Shown here: positions 1 through 8,031 of the stretch, in pieces
Numbering within the stretch: position 1 is the first letter of the stretch
Layout: the number at the start of each line of letters is the position of its first letter
DNA from: an uncultured Clostridia bacterium
Lineage (GTDB): Bacteria; Bacillota; Clostridia; Oscillospirales; Ruminococcaceae
Assembly (NCBI GenBank): GCA_947624575.1
Contig: CANQKY010000010.1
Span: 1 to 39,115, forward strand
Direction: 5' to 3'
Length of the DNA: 39,115 nt
The notes under the pieces: generated by a model
The model's input: only the letters and a program-made list of their open reading frames with translations
Told to the model about the DNA's origin: nothing
Database searches by the model: none
Position numbers and translations under genes: made by a program

Positions 1-28
1 AAAGAAGAATGAGCAGCGCGCGTTTCAT
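1..28 (-). CDS. gerAC: GerAC-type germination lipoprotein, N-terminal fragment
   Basis: Only the first nine codons are inside the window (MKRALLILL, leftward), running off the left edge. The ATG overlaps the TGA of the upstream gerAB gene in an ATGA arrangement at 25-28, indicating translational coupling. The basic-then-hydrophobic start fits the lipoprotein signal peptide of GerAC/GerKC, the third subunit of nutrient germinant receptors, which is normally encoded right after the AB subunit. The identity rests on gene order; the fragment is too short to prove it. Confidence 0.6.
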
Positions 29-1092
29 TTTTTCCGCTCCTTTCCAAGCCGAAGCAACAAAAGCAAAAGCGGGAAGAACCATACCGTGATCAACAGCGGG
101 ACCCCGTTATACACAGCAAGCTGCAGCACCCGTATCCAATGTGCGCGGTAGCAGATAAACAGTGCGACCGGCAGGAAAACCGCCATCACCGCCGGCGTCA
201 GATACCGAAGCGGACGCGCCGGAAACAGCTCACGAATGACCGAGAGCAGCAGCGACAGGTAGAGTATGGTTTTGAGACAGCCCATAAAAATCCAAACGGT
301 GGTATGGAATGCCTCCAGATGCTGAAAAATCGAAAACTGCGCCATGCCGAACAGGGCGTGCACCGGATAGAGGTTGACGCTCGCGTAATTCCCCATAACG
401 GTCAGGGTGAGAAAGTCGAGCGCCCACAAAATCAAAAAGGATACGCCGAGAAACGCCGCGATCCACCTCCCGCGCTTGCCGTGCATACGGTGAAAGAGAA
501 GAATGACGCACAAAAGCTCACCGCCCGAGCCGCACCGCTCCAACGCGATTTGCAGAATATCGCGGTACTGCCCGATCGGGTGAAGCTCGGCGATTTGGAT
601 ATTCGGCACCAGCGTACACATACCGAACAAAAGGGAGGCGGTACAGAAGAAAAACAAAATCGTACCGGTGCGCGCCAGCGGCTCCAAACCACAGCAGACG
701 CCATAGACCACTACGGCGGCGACCAGCAGGAACATCAGAAAGGTCGCCTGATTGGAAAATGCGGTGGTGATCAGAAAATAAAGAAACGAGCTTAGCGTCA
801 GCAGACTGAAGCCGAACGTTACCACGGCACAGCTTAGGGCAAACAGCTTCCCGATCGGCTTATTGATGCCGACGGCAAGCTCGATTGCCGACCGATCGCC
901 GCTCTGCCGCAGCAGGAAAAACGCAGGCAGAAGCAGCACAAGCTGAAGTAGGAATCCCAACAACTCGCCCCAGAGAAGCAGATTGCCGTCCAACTCCAAA
1001 TCGTTCTGATGCACCCAGGCGACCAGCGTAAACACACGGGAAATCATCAGCAGGGCAAACGCCTGCCCCGCTCCGATCCGTATCTCCTTCAT
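25..1092 (-). CDS. gerAB: GerAB/GerKB-type germinant receptor permease
   Basis: Polytopic membrane protein of 355 aa, the usual length for the B subunit of Ger nutrient receptors (spore germination APC-superfamily branch). It starts MKEIRIGAGQAFALLMISRV and shows about ten hydrophobic segments across its length, with a short charged tail ending in Lys. B subunits bind the nutrient germinant in the spore inner membrane and work with A and C subunits. It lies four bases after the gerAA stop and overlaps gerAC by four, so gerAA-AB-AC is one leftward operon. Which germinant it senses cannot be read from sequence. The adjacent gerAA makes the family call firm. Confidence 0.9.
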   Translation of the reverse strand: MKEIRIGAGQAFALLMISRVFTLVAWVHQNDLELDGNLLLWGELLGFLLQLVLLLPAFFLLRQSGDRSAIELAVGINKPIGKLFALSCAVVTFGFSLLTLSSFLYFLITTAFSNQATFLMFLLVAAVVVYGVCCGLEPLARTGTILFFFCTASLLFGMCTLVPNIQIAELHPIGQYRDILQIALERCGSGGELLCVILLFHRMHGKRGRWIAAFLGVSFLILWALDFLTLTVMGNYASVNLYPVHALFGMAQFSIFQHLEAFHTTVWIFMGCLKTILYLSLLLSVIRELFPARPLRYLTPAVMAVFLPVALFICYRAHWIRVLQLAVYNGVPLLITVWFFPLLLLLLRLGKERKK

Positions 1093-1096
1093 TCGA

Positions 1097-2596
1097 TCAT
1101 TTCCTCCGACCGCTCAGGCTGTCCCGCAGGTGGACGCCCCGCATTCTCTGGATCGCGATCCGGCTTTTCAGCTTGCCCGCCCAGCTTAAGCGCACAAAGG
1201 TGTCCCGCATCGCCTTGCCGGTAAAGGGCGAGATCGGCGCGGTATAGGGTACGCCGTAATCCTGCGGCGCGGTCATATTGAACAGCAGGCAAAGGGCTCC
1301 GATCGCAAGACCGTACAGCCCCAACAGTCCGCCGATGATGATAAAGGAAAACCGCAGTACGGCGACCGGCTCGTAGAGTGACGGCACCACAAAAGAACTG
1401 ATTGCCGTCACCGCGACCACAATCACCATGGGCGGACCGATCAAACCCGCGGTGACCGCCGCTTCCCCGACCACCAGCGAGCCGACAATGCTCACGGCAT
1501 GACCGATCGGCTGGGGCAGGCGAAGCCCCGCCTCCCGCATCAGCTCATAGATAAAGTGGATCAAAAGCGCCTCCAGCACGATCGGAAATGGAATCACCGT
1601 TTCGGACGCGGCAATATTGAACAGCATCGCCTGCGGGAACATCTCGGGGTGAAAGGTGGAGATCGCCACATAGGTGCCGGGCAGAAAAATGGTGAACACG
1701 AAGGACAGATACTTGATGATCCGAATAAAGCTGACATAATAAGGCTGCTGGCAGTAATCGTCCACCGTCTGGAAATTTTCGGAAAACAGATAGGGCAGCA
1801 CCAGCGCAAAGGGGGTGTTATCCACCAGAACGGCGACCCTGCCCTCGTTGATTTTGGCGCAGAGCGTATCGGGACGCTCGGTGAAGCCGACATCGCTGAA
1901 CAGCGAAAAGGGTCTTCCCCGCAAAAACGGCTGCAGATACCCCGACTCCAGCACCGCATCGAGCGGCAGATCCTCCAGCCGACGGCGCACCTGCTCCACC
2001 AGACCTGCCTCCGCCACATCGGCGCGGTAGACAAGGCAGACATCGGTATGCGACTGCTGACCCACCTGAAACAAATCGAACACCAGATCGGGCGTTTTCA
2101 GCCGACGGCGGATCATGCTCATATTGGTGCGGATCACCTCGGTAAAGCCCTCACGGGAACCGCGGACATTTACCTCGCCCGACGGCTCGTCCACCGAGCG
2201 GTAAGAAAAGCCCTGCGTGCCGAACGCAACGCCATGATCCAGCCCGTCGATCAGAATGACCAGAAAGCCCGACATGATCCGCCCGAACAGCTCGTCGGTG
2301 GTGTAGACATCTCCCATATCAATTCCGAGCAGGCTTTGCTCCTCTAGGCGCAGATACAGCTCCTGTGCCTTGTGCTTGCCGGTGAGCCGCATCGCCATCA
2401 GCGGCTCGAACACCATCTCCGCCAATTTCTGCTCGTTCACCATGCCCTCGCAGGTCAAAAGCGCGACCGGACAGCCCGAAACGGTCACCTTCCGAAACAC
2501 CAGATCGGATTTCCCGTGCATCTTTTCCTGAATCAGCACCAGATTTTCCTCCAGCGAGGCGGTCAAAGCGGTCTGGGTCGTGATCTGTGATCCCAT
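1097..2596 (-). CDS. gerAA: GerAA/GerKA-type germinant receptor A subunit
   Basis: Protein of 499 aa from the ATG at 2596, chosen because a purine-rich RBS (AAGGGGG) lies about nine bases upstream; a longer frame to 2659 lacks such a site. The first ~270 residues are hydrophilic (cytoplasmic N-domain of GerA family), with the family-typical stretch around FSLFSDVGFTERPD and ALVLPYLFSENFQ. About five hydrophobic segments follow, including the region around ASETVIPFPIVLEALLIHF and the proline-containing AVTAGLIGPPMVIV, then a basic C-terminal tail. In Bacillus and Clostridium the A subunit forms the oligomeric ion channel opened by germinant binding. It is the first gene of the gerA operon. Expression is expected in the forespore, but I could not identify a clear sigma-G promoter. 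Confidence 0.93.
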   Translation of the reverse strand: MGSQITTQTALTASLEENLVLIQEKMHGKSDLVFRKVTVSGCPVALLTCEGMVNEQKLAEMVFEPLMAMRLTGKHKAQELYLRLEEQSLLGIDMGDVYTTDELFGRIMSGFLVILIDGLDHGVAFGTQGFSYRSVDEPSGEVNVRGSREGFTEVIRTNMSMIRRRLKTPDLVFDLFQVGQQSHTDVCLVYRADVAEAGLVEQVRRRLEDLPLDAVLESGYLQPFLRGRPFSLFSDVGFTERPDTLCAKINEGRVAVLVDNTPFALVLPYLFSENFQTVDDYCQQPYYVSFIRIIKYLSFVFTIFLPGTYVAISTFHPEMFPQAMLFNIAASETVIPFPIVLEALLIHFIYELMREAGLRLPQPIGHAVSIVGSLVVGEAAVTAGLIGPPMVIVVAVTAISSFVVPSLYEPVAVLRFSFIIIGGLLGLYGLAIGALCLLFNMTAPQDYGVPYTAPISPFTGKAMRDTFVRLSWAGKLKSRIAIQRMRGVHLRDSLSGRRK

Positions 2597-2715
2597 TTTC
2601 TTCGTCCCCCTTCCAAAAATGCCATGCAATAACAGAATGCCCGTCCTTACAAAAATCATACCGCAAAGCCGTATATTCGTTTTATGGAAAACGCACTCTA
2701 ATCAGAGGTGATCGC

Positions 2716-3441
2716 ATGATTTTGGTAATCATTCGGGCATTTTTGCTCTATCTTTTGATTATTCTGGCACTGAGGCTGATGGGAAAGCGGCAGATCGGAG
2801 AATTGCAGCCCTCCGAGCTGGTCATCACCATTCTGATCTCCAACATCGCTTCCCTCCCGATCGAAGACGTTCATATACCGATGAGCGCGGGCGTGTTCCC
2901 CATTCTCTCGCTGGTCTTTTTTGAGGTGGCGATCTCGATCATCACCCTGCGGTACAAGCGGATTCGCAGGCTGGTCTCGGGCAGCCCGATGATCCTGATT
3001 CGGGACGGCGAGCTGGACCAAAAGCAGATGCGGCGGCTCCGCTTTTCGGTGGACGACCTGATGGCGGCACTGCGGGAAAAGAATGTGTTCAATCTGGAAG
3101 ATGTGAACTACGCGATCGTGGAGACGACCGGCAAGGTGAATGTGCTGCTTAAACACAGCGCGCAGACTGTCACCGCGCAGATGGTGCATTTAACGGGTGA
3201 GGAGGAAACCCCCGCCGTGGTGGTCATCAGCGACGGCGTGGTGGTCACCTCGGCGCTTTCCGCCTATCGGTTTGACCGAAAGTGGCTGGATCGTATTCTG
3301 CGAAAAGAGGGCTGGGACGCCACCGATATTTTTTTGATGACTGCCGACAAGCAGGGACAGTACCATATCATTCCGCGGGATAACTGCAAGCAAAAAAAGG
3401 CAGCCCCCGTTTCCGGAAGCTGCGAAGAAAAGGAAAGGTAA
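2716..3441 (+). CDS. DUF421 membrane protein (YetF/YrbG family)
   Basis: Start ATG at 2716 follows an AGAGGTG RBS; the frame extends upstream but without RBS support. The 241-aa product begins with hydrophobic helices (MILVIIRAFLLYLLIILALR), then the family signature LMGKRQIGELQPSELVITILISN, a further helix near residues 60-80 and a soluble C-terminal half typical of DUF421 (LVSGSPMILIRDGELD, then the LREKNVFNLEDVNYAIVE region). Members of this family occur in spore formers and include Bacillus YetF and its SpoVA-neighbour relatives; no enzymatic role is established. It is followed eight bases later by a DUF4363 gene, a recurrent pairing in Clostridia, so the two probably form one operon. Confidence 0.9.
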   Translation: MILVIIRAFLLYLLIILALRLMGKRQIGELQPSELVITILISNIASLPIEDVHIPMSAGVFPILSLVFFEVAISIITLRYKRIRRLVSGSPMILIRDGELDQKQMRRLRFSVDDLMAALREKNVFNLEDVNYAIVETTGKVNVLLKHSAQTVTAQMVHLTGEEETPAVVVISDGVVVTSALSAYRFDRKWLDRILRKEGWDATDIFLMTADKQGQYHIIPRDNCKQKKAAPVSGSCEEKER

Positions 3442-3449
3442 AAATCAAA

Positions 3450-3827
3450 ATGAAACGACTGATTACGGTATCGCTGATCTTATTGGGCATGGTGCTGACC
3501 GGCATCGCCTCGATCCGGTACCTGCATCGGGTGCAGACCGACATGAACGCCCTGCTCACCGAGGCGGAAAGTGTGGTGGAGGTCGATCCGGCGCGTGCCA
3601 TAGCACTTTGCAAGGAAGCGTCCGACTACTGGGACAAAGCGGAACCGATCCTGATTTTATTTCTCCCCCACAGCGAGGTGGACGAAATGGCACAGGTGAT
3701 CGCGGAGCTGAGCGCCTATGTGGAGTTTGACGACGCCACCATCACAGTCGCCGCCATTCGCCGCGCCTGCGGGATTGCCGAACACCTTTACACCACACAG
3801 CTGCCCTATCTCAGCAATATACTTTAA
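3450..3827 (+). CDS. DUF4363 family protein
   Basis: A 125-aa protein with one N-terminal membrane segment or uncleaved signal anchor (ITVSLILLGMVLTGIASI) and a helical extracytoplasmic domain (residues ~30-125) rich in Ala and Glu. Size, topology and position behind a DUF421 gene match DUF4363, for which no biochemical function is known. The GGAAAGG-type RBS overlaps the end of the DUF421 gene. The stop codon overlaps the nrdR stop by four bases in a convergent arrangement, leaving no room for an intergenic terminator. Confidence 0.75.
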   Translation: MKRLITVSLILLGMVLTGIASIRYLHRVQTDMNALLTEAESVVEVDPARAIALCKEASDYWDKAEPILILFLPHSEVDEMAQVIAELSAYVEFDDATITVAAIRRACGIAEHLYTTQLPYLSNIL

Positions 3828-4285
3828 TCCTTTTCGGTGTCCCGCAGGTCCTCCAGCACCTGCAAAAAGCTGTCGAGGTCCTTAAAATCGCGGTAGACCG
3901 AAGCATACCGGACATAGGCGACCGGATCAATATCCCTCAACTGCTGCAATATGATGTCCCCGATCACATGACTGGGTACCTCCTTATCATACTGCTGCTG
4001 ACAAATCTTCTCGATCTGATCGACCAGCCGCTCCATGGTTTTGGAGCTGACCGGTCGCTTCTCGCAGGCACGAATCAACCCTTTCAGCGGTTTATTACGG
4101 TCAAATTCCTGTCTGGACTGGTCCTTTTTTACCACCATAAGCGGCATATGCTCGACCACCTCATAGGTGTTAAACCGCATACCGCAGGACAGGCAGCTTC
4201 TGCGGCGGCGAATCCGATCGTTATCCTCGGTCGGACGGGAATCGATCACCTTGCTGTCGGGATAGCCGCAAAACGGGCATTTCAT
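3824..4285 (-). CDS. nrdR: Transcriptional repressor NrdR
   Basis: 153 aa, standard length. The N-terminal zinc ribbon uses Cys3, Cys6, Cys31 and Cys34 (MKCPFCG and SCLSCGMRF), with the conserved VIDSRPTEDNDRIRRRR segment between. An ATP-cone domain follows from about residue 46 (MPLMVVKKDQSRQEFDRNKP). NrdR represses ribonucleotide reductase genes when its ATP-cone is loaded with dATP. The ATG at 4285 is preceded by AGAAAGGAA; the in-frame extension upstream is not part of the family. The gene lies just downstream of a small DUF6514-like gene that overlaps the upstream frame but not the real NrdR start. The C-terminal extension after residue ~145 is short and acidic. Confidence 0.97.
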   Translation of the reverse strand: MKCPFCGYPDSKVIDSRPTEDNDRIRRRRSCLSCGMRFNTYEVVEHMPLMVVKKDQSRQEFDRNKPLKGLIRACEKRPVSSKTMERLVDQIEKICQQQYDKEVPSHVIGDIILQQLRDIDPVAYVRYASVYRDFKDLDSFLQVLEDLRDTEKD

Positions 4286-4350
4286 GCGCGCAACATTCCT
4301 TTCTGCCAAGTATTTTACCGACTTTATCCTACCATAAAATTGGTGGGATT

Positions 4351-4578
4351 TCAAGCCTCTAACGGAAGAAAATCTTCCACCAGATCCTGTAAATGGCAAA
4401 ACGAAACGCCCTCCCGCTTCAAAAGAGCGCCAAACCGCTCCACCGCCTCGCGGGATACCGACAGATCGGGGAAATGGACAGTCTGACCCTCGCAGCTGAT
4501 CCGCAGACCGTACACCGTGGTCCTACCGTGATCCGGTATGACCTGTACGGACTGAGTGACCTCATACACGAAGCCCAT
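4351..4578 (-). CDS. Small DUF6514-like protein
   Basis: A 75-aa hydrophilic protein with a good RBS (GGAGGGAAGGGA before ATG 4578). The pattern of a YGL(R/K)I segment, a short DLSVSREAV segment and a C-terminal HLQDLVEDFL motif is what I associate with the clostridial family DUF6514; this is a recollection of the pattern, not a search result. No catalytic motif is visible. A convincing sigma-A promoter lies upstream (4626-4654) and nrdR begins 65 bases after its stop, so it may be the first gene of a two-gene transcript with nrdR. Confidence 0.65.
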   Translation of the reverse strand: MGFVYEVTQSVQVIPDHGRTTVYGLRISCEGQTVHFPDLSVSREAVERFGALLKREGVSFCHLQDLVEDFLPLEA

Positions 4579-4625
4579 GGTCTGTCCCTTCCCTCCTACG
4601 CTGAATATGCACTGTTTTTAATTTC

Positions 4626-4654
4626 ATTGTACGGGAAAATTGTGCAAAAATCAA
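4626..4654 (-). promoter_or_regulatory. Sigma-A type promoter for the DUF6514-like gene (and nrdR)
   Basis: Reading leftward, TTGATT (4654-4649) is separated by 17 bases from TACAAT (4631-4626). It lies about 50 bases upstream of the ATG at 4578. Confidence 0.6.
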
Positions 4655-4681
4655 GCAAAAAGTTTCGACAAAATTCGAGCT

Positions 4682-5482
4682 TTACCGGTCGCCGTACTCG
4701 CTTTGAAGCCAATGATAGGAGCCAATCAGATCGGACAGCGTATCGTAATTCCGGCGGTAAAGCTCCACCATGATATTCCCGCGATAGGAAAGCCTGTCAA
4801 GGACAGAAAAGAGCCGCGCCATATCAAAGTTGCCCGCACCGGGCGGAAGGCAATCCTCGGTGACACTCCCGTTTTCGGTCAGGCTGTCGCTGATATGCAG
4901 ATGCACAAGCTGCCGCCCCATTTCCTCCAAAAGCGAAAACGGGTCCTCTCCGGCGCGGAGCGCCTGCTTTATGTCCAGCACAAAGGCGGCGTACTCGCCC
5001 AGAAACGGCTTTAATTCCCGCAGAAACGAAAGCCGTCCCATACGGCAGCGGGATACATTTTCATGCGCCACCGTCACGCCATACCGCCTGCCCCGCTCCG
5101 CCAGACGACAGAACCGCTCGGCATAAGCGGCAGGCGACAGCTTCCCGCGCAGCCAGTCGCCGTGAAAGACAAGAATATGGCAGTCCATCATCTCCATGGC
5201 CTCAAAATACCGCTCATAGAGGTCTATCGCGTCACGGGTGCGGCGATCGTAATCCGAGAAAAAGAGGAACGGCTCAAACTCCGAGGTGTAGGGGTGAAGC
5301 GATACGAGCTTGGCGCCGCAGGCGTCCAGCTTTTTCTTTTGCTCCCGCATAAAGGCCAGAGCGATCTCGGACGAGGTGTTGAAAAAAATCTCGATCCGGC
5401 GAACACCCTCTGCCAGCAGGGTATCGACCGCCTGCTCCGTCGCAGCCGGATAAAGACAGGCGGTGGAGATCCCGTACCTCAT
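4682..5482 (-). CDS. Sugar phosphate isomerase/epimerase-like TIM-barrel protein
   Basis: 266 aa with an AP-endonuclease-2/xylose-isomerase-like TIM barrel pattern: GISTACLYP at the N-terminus, IEIFFNTSSEI, a VSLHPYTSEFEPF strand, DCHILVFHGDW, VTVAHENVSR (potential metal-ligand Glu), FVLDIKQALRAGEDP (Asp and Lys of strand 6) and QLVHLHISDS (His-x-Ser-Asp). These strand-end acidic and His residues are the metal-binding positions in the family. The exact substrate is not predictable. RBS GGAAGGAGGGG is well placed for the ATG at 5482. It lies alone between dapA and the nrdR unit, in the same direction as both. Confidence 0.8.
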   Translation of the reverse strand: MRYGISTACLYPAATEQAVDTLLAEGVRRIEIFFNTSSEIALAFMREQKKKLDACGAKLVSLHPYTSEFEPFLFFSDYDRRTRDAIDLYERYFEAMEMMDCHILVFHGDWLRGKLSPAAYAERFCRLAERGRRYGVTVAHENVSRCRMGRLSFLRELKPFLGEYAAFVLDIKQALRAGEDPFSLLEEMGRQLVHLHISDSLTENGSVTEDCLPPGAGNFDMARLFSVLDRLSYRGNIMVELYRRNYDTLSDLIGSYHWLQSEYGDR

Positions 5483-5552
5483 TTGATCCCCTCCTTCCCG
5501 ATAAAATAGGATAATCCGTCCAGACAGGCGGACATGGCGCCGCCATAACTTT

Positions 5553-5604
5553 GAATCCCTCCACCGCGCTTTAGCGCGGTCCCCCTCCCTTTGACAAGGG
5601 AGGC
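5553..5604. repeat. Intergenic double-hairpin repeat element
   Basis: Two adjacent perfect hairpins: 7-bp arms 5563-5569/5574-5580 with a TTTA loop, and 8-bp arms 5584-5591/5596-5603 with a TGAC loop. The sequence (CCTCCCTT ... AAGGGAGG next to a GCGC-rich hairpin) resembles a short interspersed intergenic repeat that I recognise as frequent in gut Clostridia. Only one copy was noticed in this window. Confidence 0.55.
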
Positions 5605-5677
5605 ATTGGCAAAAATGTTTGCTTTACGGAAAATTCTGTTTATCCCTTAAAGCGTGGTGGCAAAAGCAGATACGAGT

Positions 5678-5702
5678 ACGGCGGAGGACATACCTCCGCC
5701 GT
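5678..5702 (-). terminator. Hairpin after dapA, possible terminator
   Basis: Perfect 10-bp stem 5678-5687/5693-5702 with a five-base loop, beginning about ten bases after the dapA stop. The bases after the stem on the leftward strand are not a clean T run, so it may serve as an mRNA 3-prime stabiliser rather than an intrinsic terminator. Confidence 0.5.
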
Positions 5703-5711
5703 GCGTTGTGA

Positions 5712-6599
5712 TTAGACCAGTCCGTGTTTTTGCAGAATGCCCGTGAGCTTTTCCACCTTCTCCTCCGGCATGGGCGCCAGCGGCATACGGCAGTCGCCCA
5801 CCGCATAGCCCATCAAATTGAGCGCCTCCTTGACCGGAATGGGGTTTACGTCCATAAACAGCCCGTTGATCAAATCCAAAAGCCCCAGCTGCATGGCGGC
5901 GGCTTTCGGATAATCGCCCGCCAGACAGGCGGCGCAGAGCTCATGCGTTTCGCGGGGCATGACATTCGACAGCACCGAGATCACACCCTTGCCGCCCAGC
6001 GACATGATCGGCACGATCTGATCGTCGTTCCCCGAATAAATGGTAAGCTCGTCACCGCAGAGCGCGGCGATCTCCGCCACGGCGGAGATGCTTCCGCTCG
6101 CTTCCTTTGCCGCCACGATATTCGGGTGCTTCGCGAGCTCCCGATAAGTAGCAGGCGTGATATTCACACCGGTGCGGGACGGCACATTATAAACGATCAT
6201 CGGCAGATCGGTGGCGTCGGCAAGCATATTGTAATGGCGGATCAGTCCGTTTTGCGATGTTTTATTATAGTACGGCGTGACCACCAAAAGGGCGTCCGCG
6301 CCCATCGCCTTTGCTTCCTTTACCATCTTGAGCGCATAGGCAGTGTCATTGCTGCCGGCGCCTGCGATCACCGGAACGCGGTGCGCCACCCGCTCGATCG
6401 TATGGCGGATCACCTCCAGATGCTCGCTGTCATTCAGACACGCCGATTCGCCGGTCGTGCCGCAGGCAATGATCGCATCGGTGCCGCCGTCGATCTGAAA
6501 CTCGATCAACTCGTCCAGCTTCTCCCAGTTCACGCTTCCGTCCGGATACATCGGTGTGATCAGCGCAACACCCGCTCCGGTAAATACCGTTTTTTTCAT
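5712..6599 (-). CDS. dapA: 4-hydroxy-tetrahydrodipicolinate synthase
   Basis: About 295 aa, the normal DapA size. It condenses pyruvate with aspartate semialdehyde, the committed step of the lysine/diaminopimelate branch, which also feeds spore dipicolinate. Visible motifs: GTTGE near residues 47-51, the catalytic Tyr in IVYNVPSRTG (~137), the Schiff-base Lys in VAAKEASG (~165) and GNDDQ near 190. Two consecutive ATG codons exist (6602 and 6599); the second has better spacing from the AGGGGAG RBS. It follows asd by a short gap and is co-oriented, so asd-dapA is one operon under the upstream lysine riboswitch. Confidence 0.97.
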   Translation of the reverse strand: MKKTVFTGAGVALITPMYPDGSVNWEKLDELIEFQIDGGTDAIIACGTTGESACLNDSEHLEVIRHTIERVAHRVPVIAGAGSNDTAYALKMVKEAKAMGADALLVVTPYYNKTSQNGLIRHYNMLADATDLPMIVYNVPSRTGVNITPATYRELAKHPNIVAAKEASGSISAVAEIAALCGDELTIYSGNDDQIVPIMSLGGKGVISVLSNVMPRETHELCAACLAGDYPKAAAMQLGLLDLINGLFMDVNPIPVKEALNLMGYAVGDCRMPLAPMPEEKVEKLTGILQKHGLV

Positions 6600-6615
6600 C
6601 ATGCTCCCCTCCGTT

Positions 6616-7695
6616 TCAGTCCAGATAGCCCTTTGCCGCCAGATACTCCGCCATCAGCACGGCGCCGCCGGCAGCGCCCCGCACCGTATTGTGGGAAAGG
6701 CAGACAAATTTGATGTCATACTGGCTGTCGTACCGCAGCCGTCCGATATGTACCGCCATACCGCCCTCGGTATCCCGATCCAGCCGCGTCTGCGGACGAG
6801 CGGGATCCTCGTAATAATGCAGAAACTGCTTCGGCGCACTGGGCAGCTGCAATTTCTGCGGCTCGCCCGAAAAGTCCGCCCAGATTTTTTTCACTTCCTC
6901 CAGCTCCGGCTTATGATCGAACGAGGCGAATACCGCCGCCATATGTCCGTCGCTGCAGGCGACCCGCAGGCACTGGGTTGTAATCGCGGGCGACACGGCA
7001 TTTTGGATCACGCCGTTTTCCACCCTCCCCCAGATCTTCAGCGGCTCCTGTTCGCTTTTCTCCTCCTCGCCGCCGATATAGGGAATCACATTATCCACCA
7101 TTTCAGGCCAGCGCTCAAAGGTTTTCCCCGCGCCGGAGATCGCCTGATAGGTACAGGCAAGCACCCGTTGCAAGCCGAATTTCCGAAGCGGGTGGAGCGC
7201 CGGCACATAGCTTTGAAGCGAGCAGTTCGATTTCACGGCGATAAAGCCCCGTTTGGTGCCCAGCCGCTTCCTCTGCGCCGCAATCACCTCGGCGTGCTCC
7301 GGGTTCAGTTCCGGCACCATCATCGGCACATCGGGTGTGCCGCGGTGCGCTGAGTTATTGGAGATCACCGGACACTCCGCCTTGGCGTACCGTTCCTCCA
7401 GCGCTTTGATTTCTTCTTTTTTCATATCCACGGCGCAGAACACAAAGTCCACCTCGGTGGCGATCTTCTCCACGTCCTGCACCGCGTCCAGCACCACAAG
7501 CCCCTTCATCGACTGAGGCATCGGCTTTGTCATCGCCCAACGACCGCTGACCGCCTCCTCATAGGTCTTTCCGGCGCTTCGTGCCGATGCGGCAACGACC
7601 TTTACCTCAAACCACGGGTGTTTCTCCAGCAATATGGCAAACCGCTGCCCGACCATTCCCGTCGCACCGATAATGCCCACCTGATAGCGTTTCAT
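6616..7695 (-). CDS. asd: Aspartate-semialdehyde dehydrogenase
   Basis: 359 aa from ATG 7695, preceded by GAGGAGGAG. It makes aspartate semialdehyde from aspartyl phosphate with NADPH. The N-terminal GATGMVGQ dinucleotide motif is at 10-17, the active-site Cys158 sits in KSNCSLQS and the general base His251 in CSDGH. Length and motif spacing (SNNSAHRGTPDVPMMVPELN) match the fungal/archaeal-type Asd rather than the short bacterial Asd. The gene directly supplies DapA, encoded next. Its long leader holds a lysine riboswitch and an intrinsic terminator, so transcription should drop when lysine is abundant. Confidence 0.97.
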   Translation of the reverse strand: MKRYQVGIIGATGMVGQRFAILLEKHPWFEVKVVAASARSAGKTYEEAVSGRWAMTKPMPQSMKGLVVLDAVQDVEKIATEVDFVFCAVDMKKEEIKALEERYAKAECPVISNNSAHRGTPDVPMMVPELNPEHAEVIAAQRKRLGTKRGFIAVKSNCSLQSYVPALHPLRKFGLQRVLACTYQAISGAGKTFERWPEMVDNVIPYIGGEEEKSEQEPLKIWGRVENGVIQNAVSPAITTQCLRVACSDGHMAAVFASFDHKPELEEVKKIWADFSGEPQKLQLPSAPKQFLHYYEDPARPQTRLDRDTEGGMAVHIGRLRYDSQYDIKFVCLSHNTVRGAAGGAVLMAEYLAAKGYLD

Positions 7696-7717
7696 CTGAA
7701 AACTCCTCCTCAAAAAA

Positions 7718-7750
7718 CCGCAAAAAATAGAAAAACCGGTTGAAAACCGG
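7718..7750 (-). terminator. Riboswitch-controlled intrinsic terminator before asd
   Basis: Leftward strand: CCGGTT (7750-7745), loop 7744-7742, AACCGG (7741-7736), then a T-rich tract to 7718 (TTTTTCTATTTTTT). It sits between the lysine aptamer and the asd RBS, the place expected for the expression platform. An alternative 7-bp hairpin just upstream (TGCTTCT/AGAAGCA) lies between aptamer and terminator. Confidence 0.85.
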
Positions 7751-7804
7751 CCGTTCATCACCTATAATAGAAGCACTGCTTCTGTCTACGAAGAAGCATC
7801 ACAC

Positions 7805-7972
7805 CGATAGCGCTCCATCTGATGATGACAGCCATACGCCTGTTCGACGCAGAACCAGAGGAAAACCGCACCGCCCGATATCCCCTTCGGCGACCTCACC
7901 TTTCACCCTATGCTCCGAACGATACAGCGGGTATCTCGCAAACGGTTACTCTTTGAGGGTCGCACCTCTATC
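7805..7972 (-). promoter_or_regulatory. Lysine riboswitch (L box)
   Basis: The leftward strand contains the conserved L-box blocks in the right order: GATAGAGGTGCGA at the 5-prime end, AGAGTAAC, GGGTGAAAGG, GTCGCCGAAG, CTGG...GGCTGTC and the closing GAGCGCTATC. The ends pair through P1 (CGATAG with CTATCG). The same blocks occur in the Bacillus subtilis lysC leader. The aptamer starts a few bases after the predicted transcription start and is followed by an intrinsic terminator and then asd-dapA. Lysine binding should favour termination. Confidence 0.95.
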
Positions 7973-7984
7973 GTTTTCAATAGT

Positions 7985-8013
7985 AGTATATCATTTTGAC
8001 GTCGTATTGTCAA
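7985..8013 (-). promoter_or_regulatory. Promoter of the asd-dapA operon
   Basis: Leftward strand: perfect -35 TTGACA (8013-8008), 17-base spacer, -10 TATACT (7990-7985). The predicted start near 7978 immediately precedes the lysine aptamer. It lies just upstream of the divergent queA start. Confidence 0.9.
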
Positions 8014-8031
8014 TGCAAAGCGAGGCAGAAT

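Noticed and set aside
139..795. 218-aa frame opposite gerAB
   Set aside because: Antisense shadow of the germinant receptor permease; low-complexity Gln/Arg/His composition, no domain.
1499..2347. 282-aa frame opposite gerAA
   Set aside because: Antisense shadow of a clearly coding gene; no RBS and His/Gln/Arg-rich composition.
5724..6713. 329-aa frame opposite dapA
   Set aside because: Antisense to dapA with composition typical of a reverse-frame shadow.
6556..7353. 265-aa frame opposite asd
   Set aside because: Antisense shadow; no family features.
8014..8031. preQ1 riboswitch expected before queA-tgt
   Set aside because: The leader is too short and shows no preQ1 aptamer pattern.
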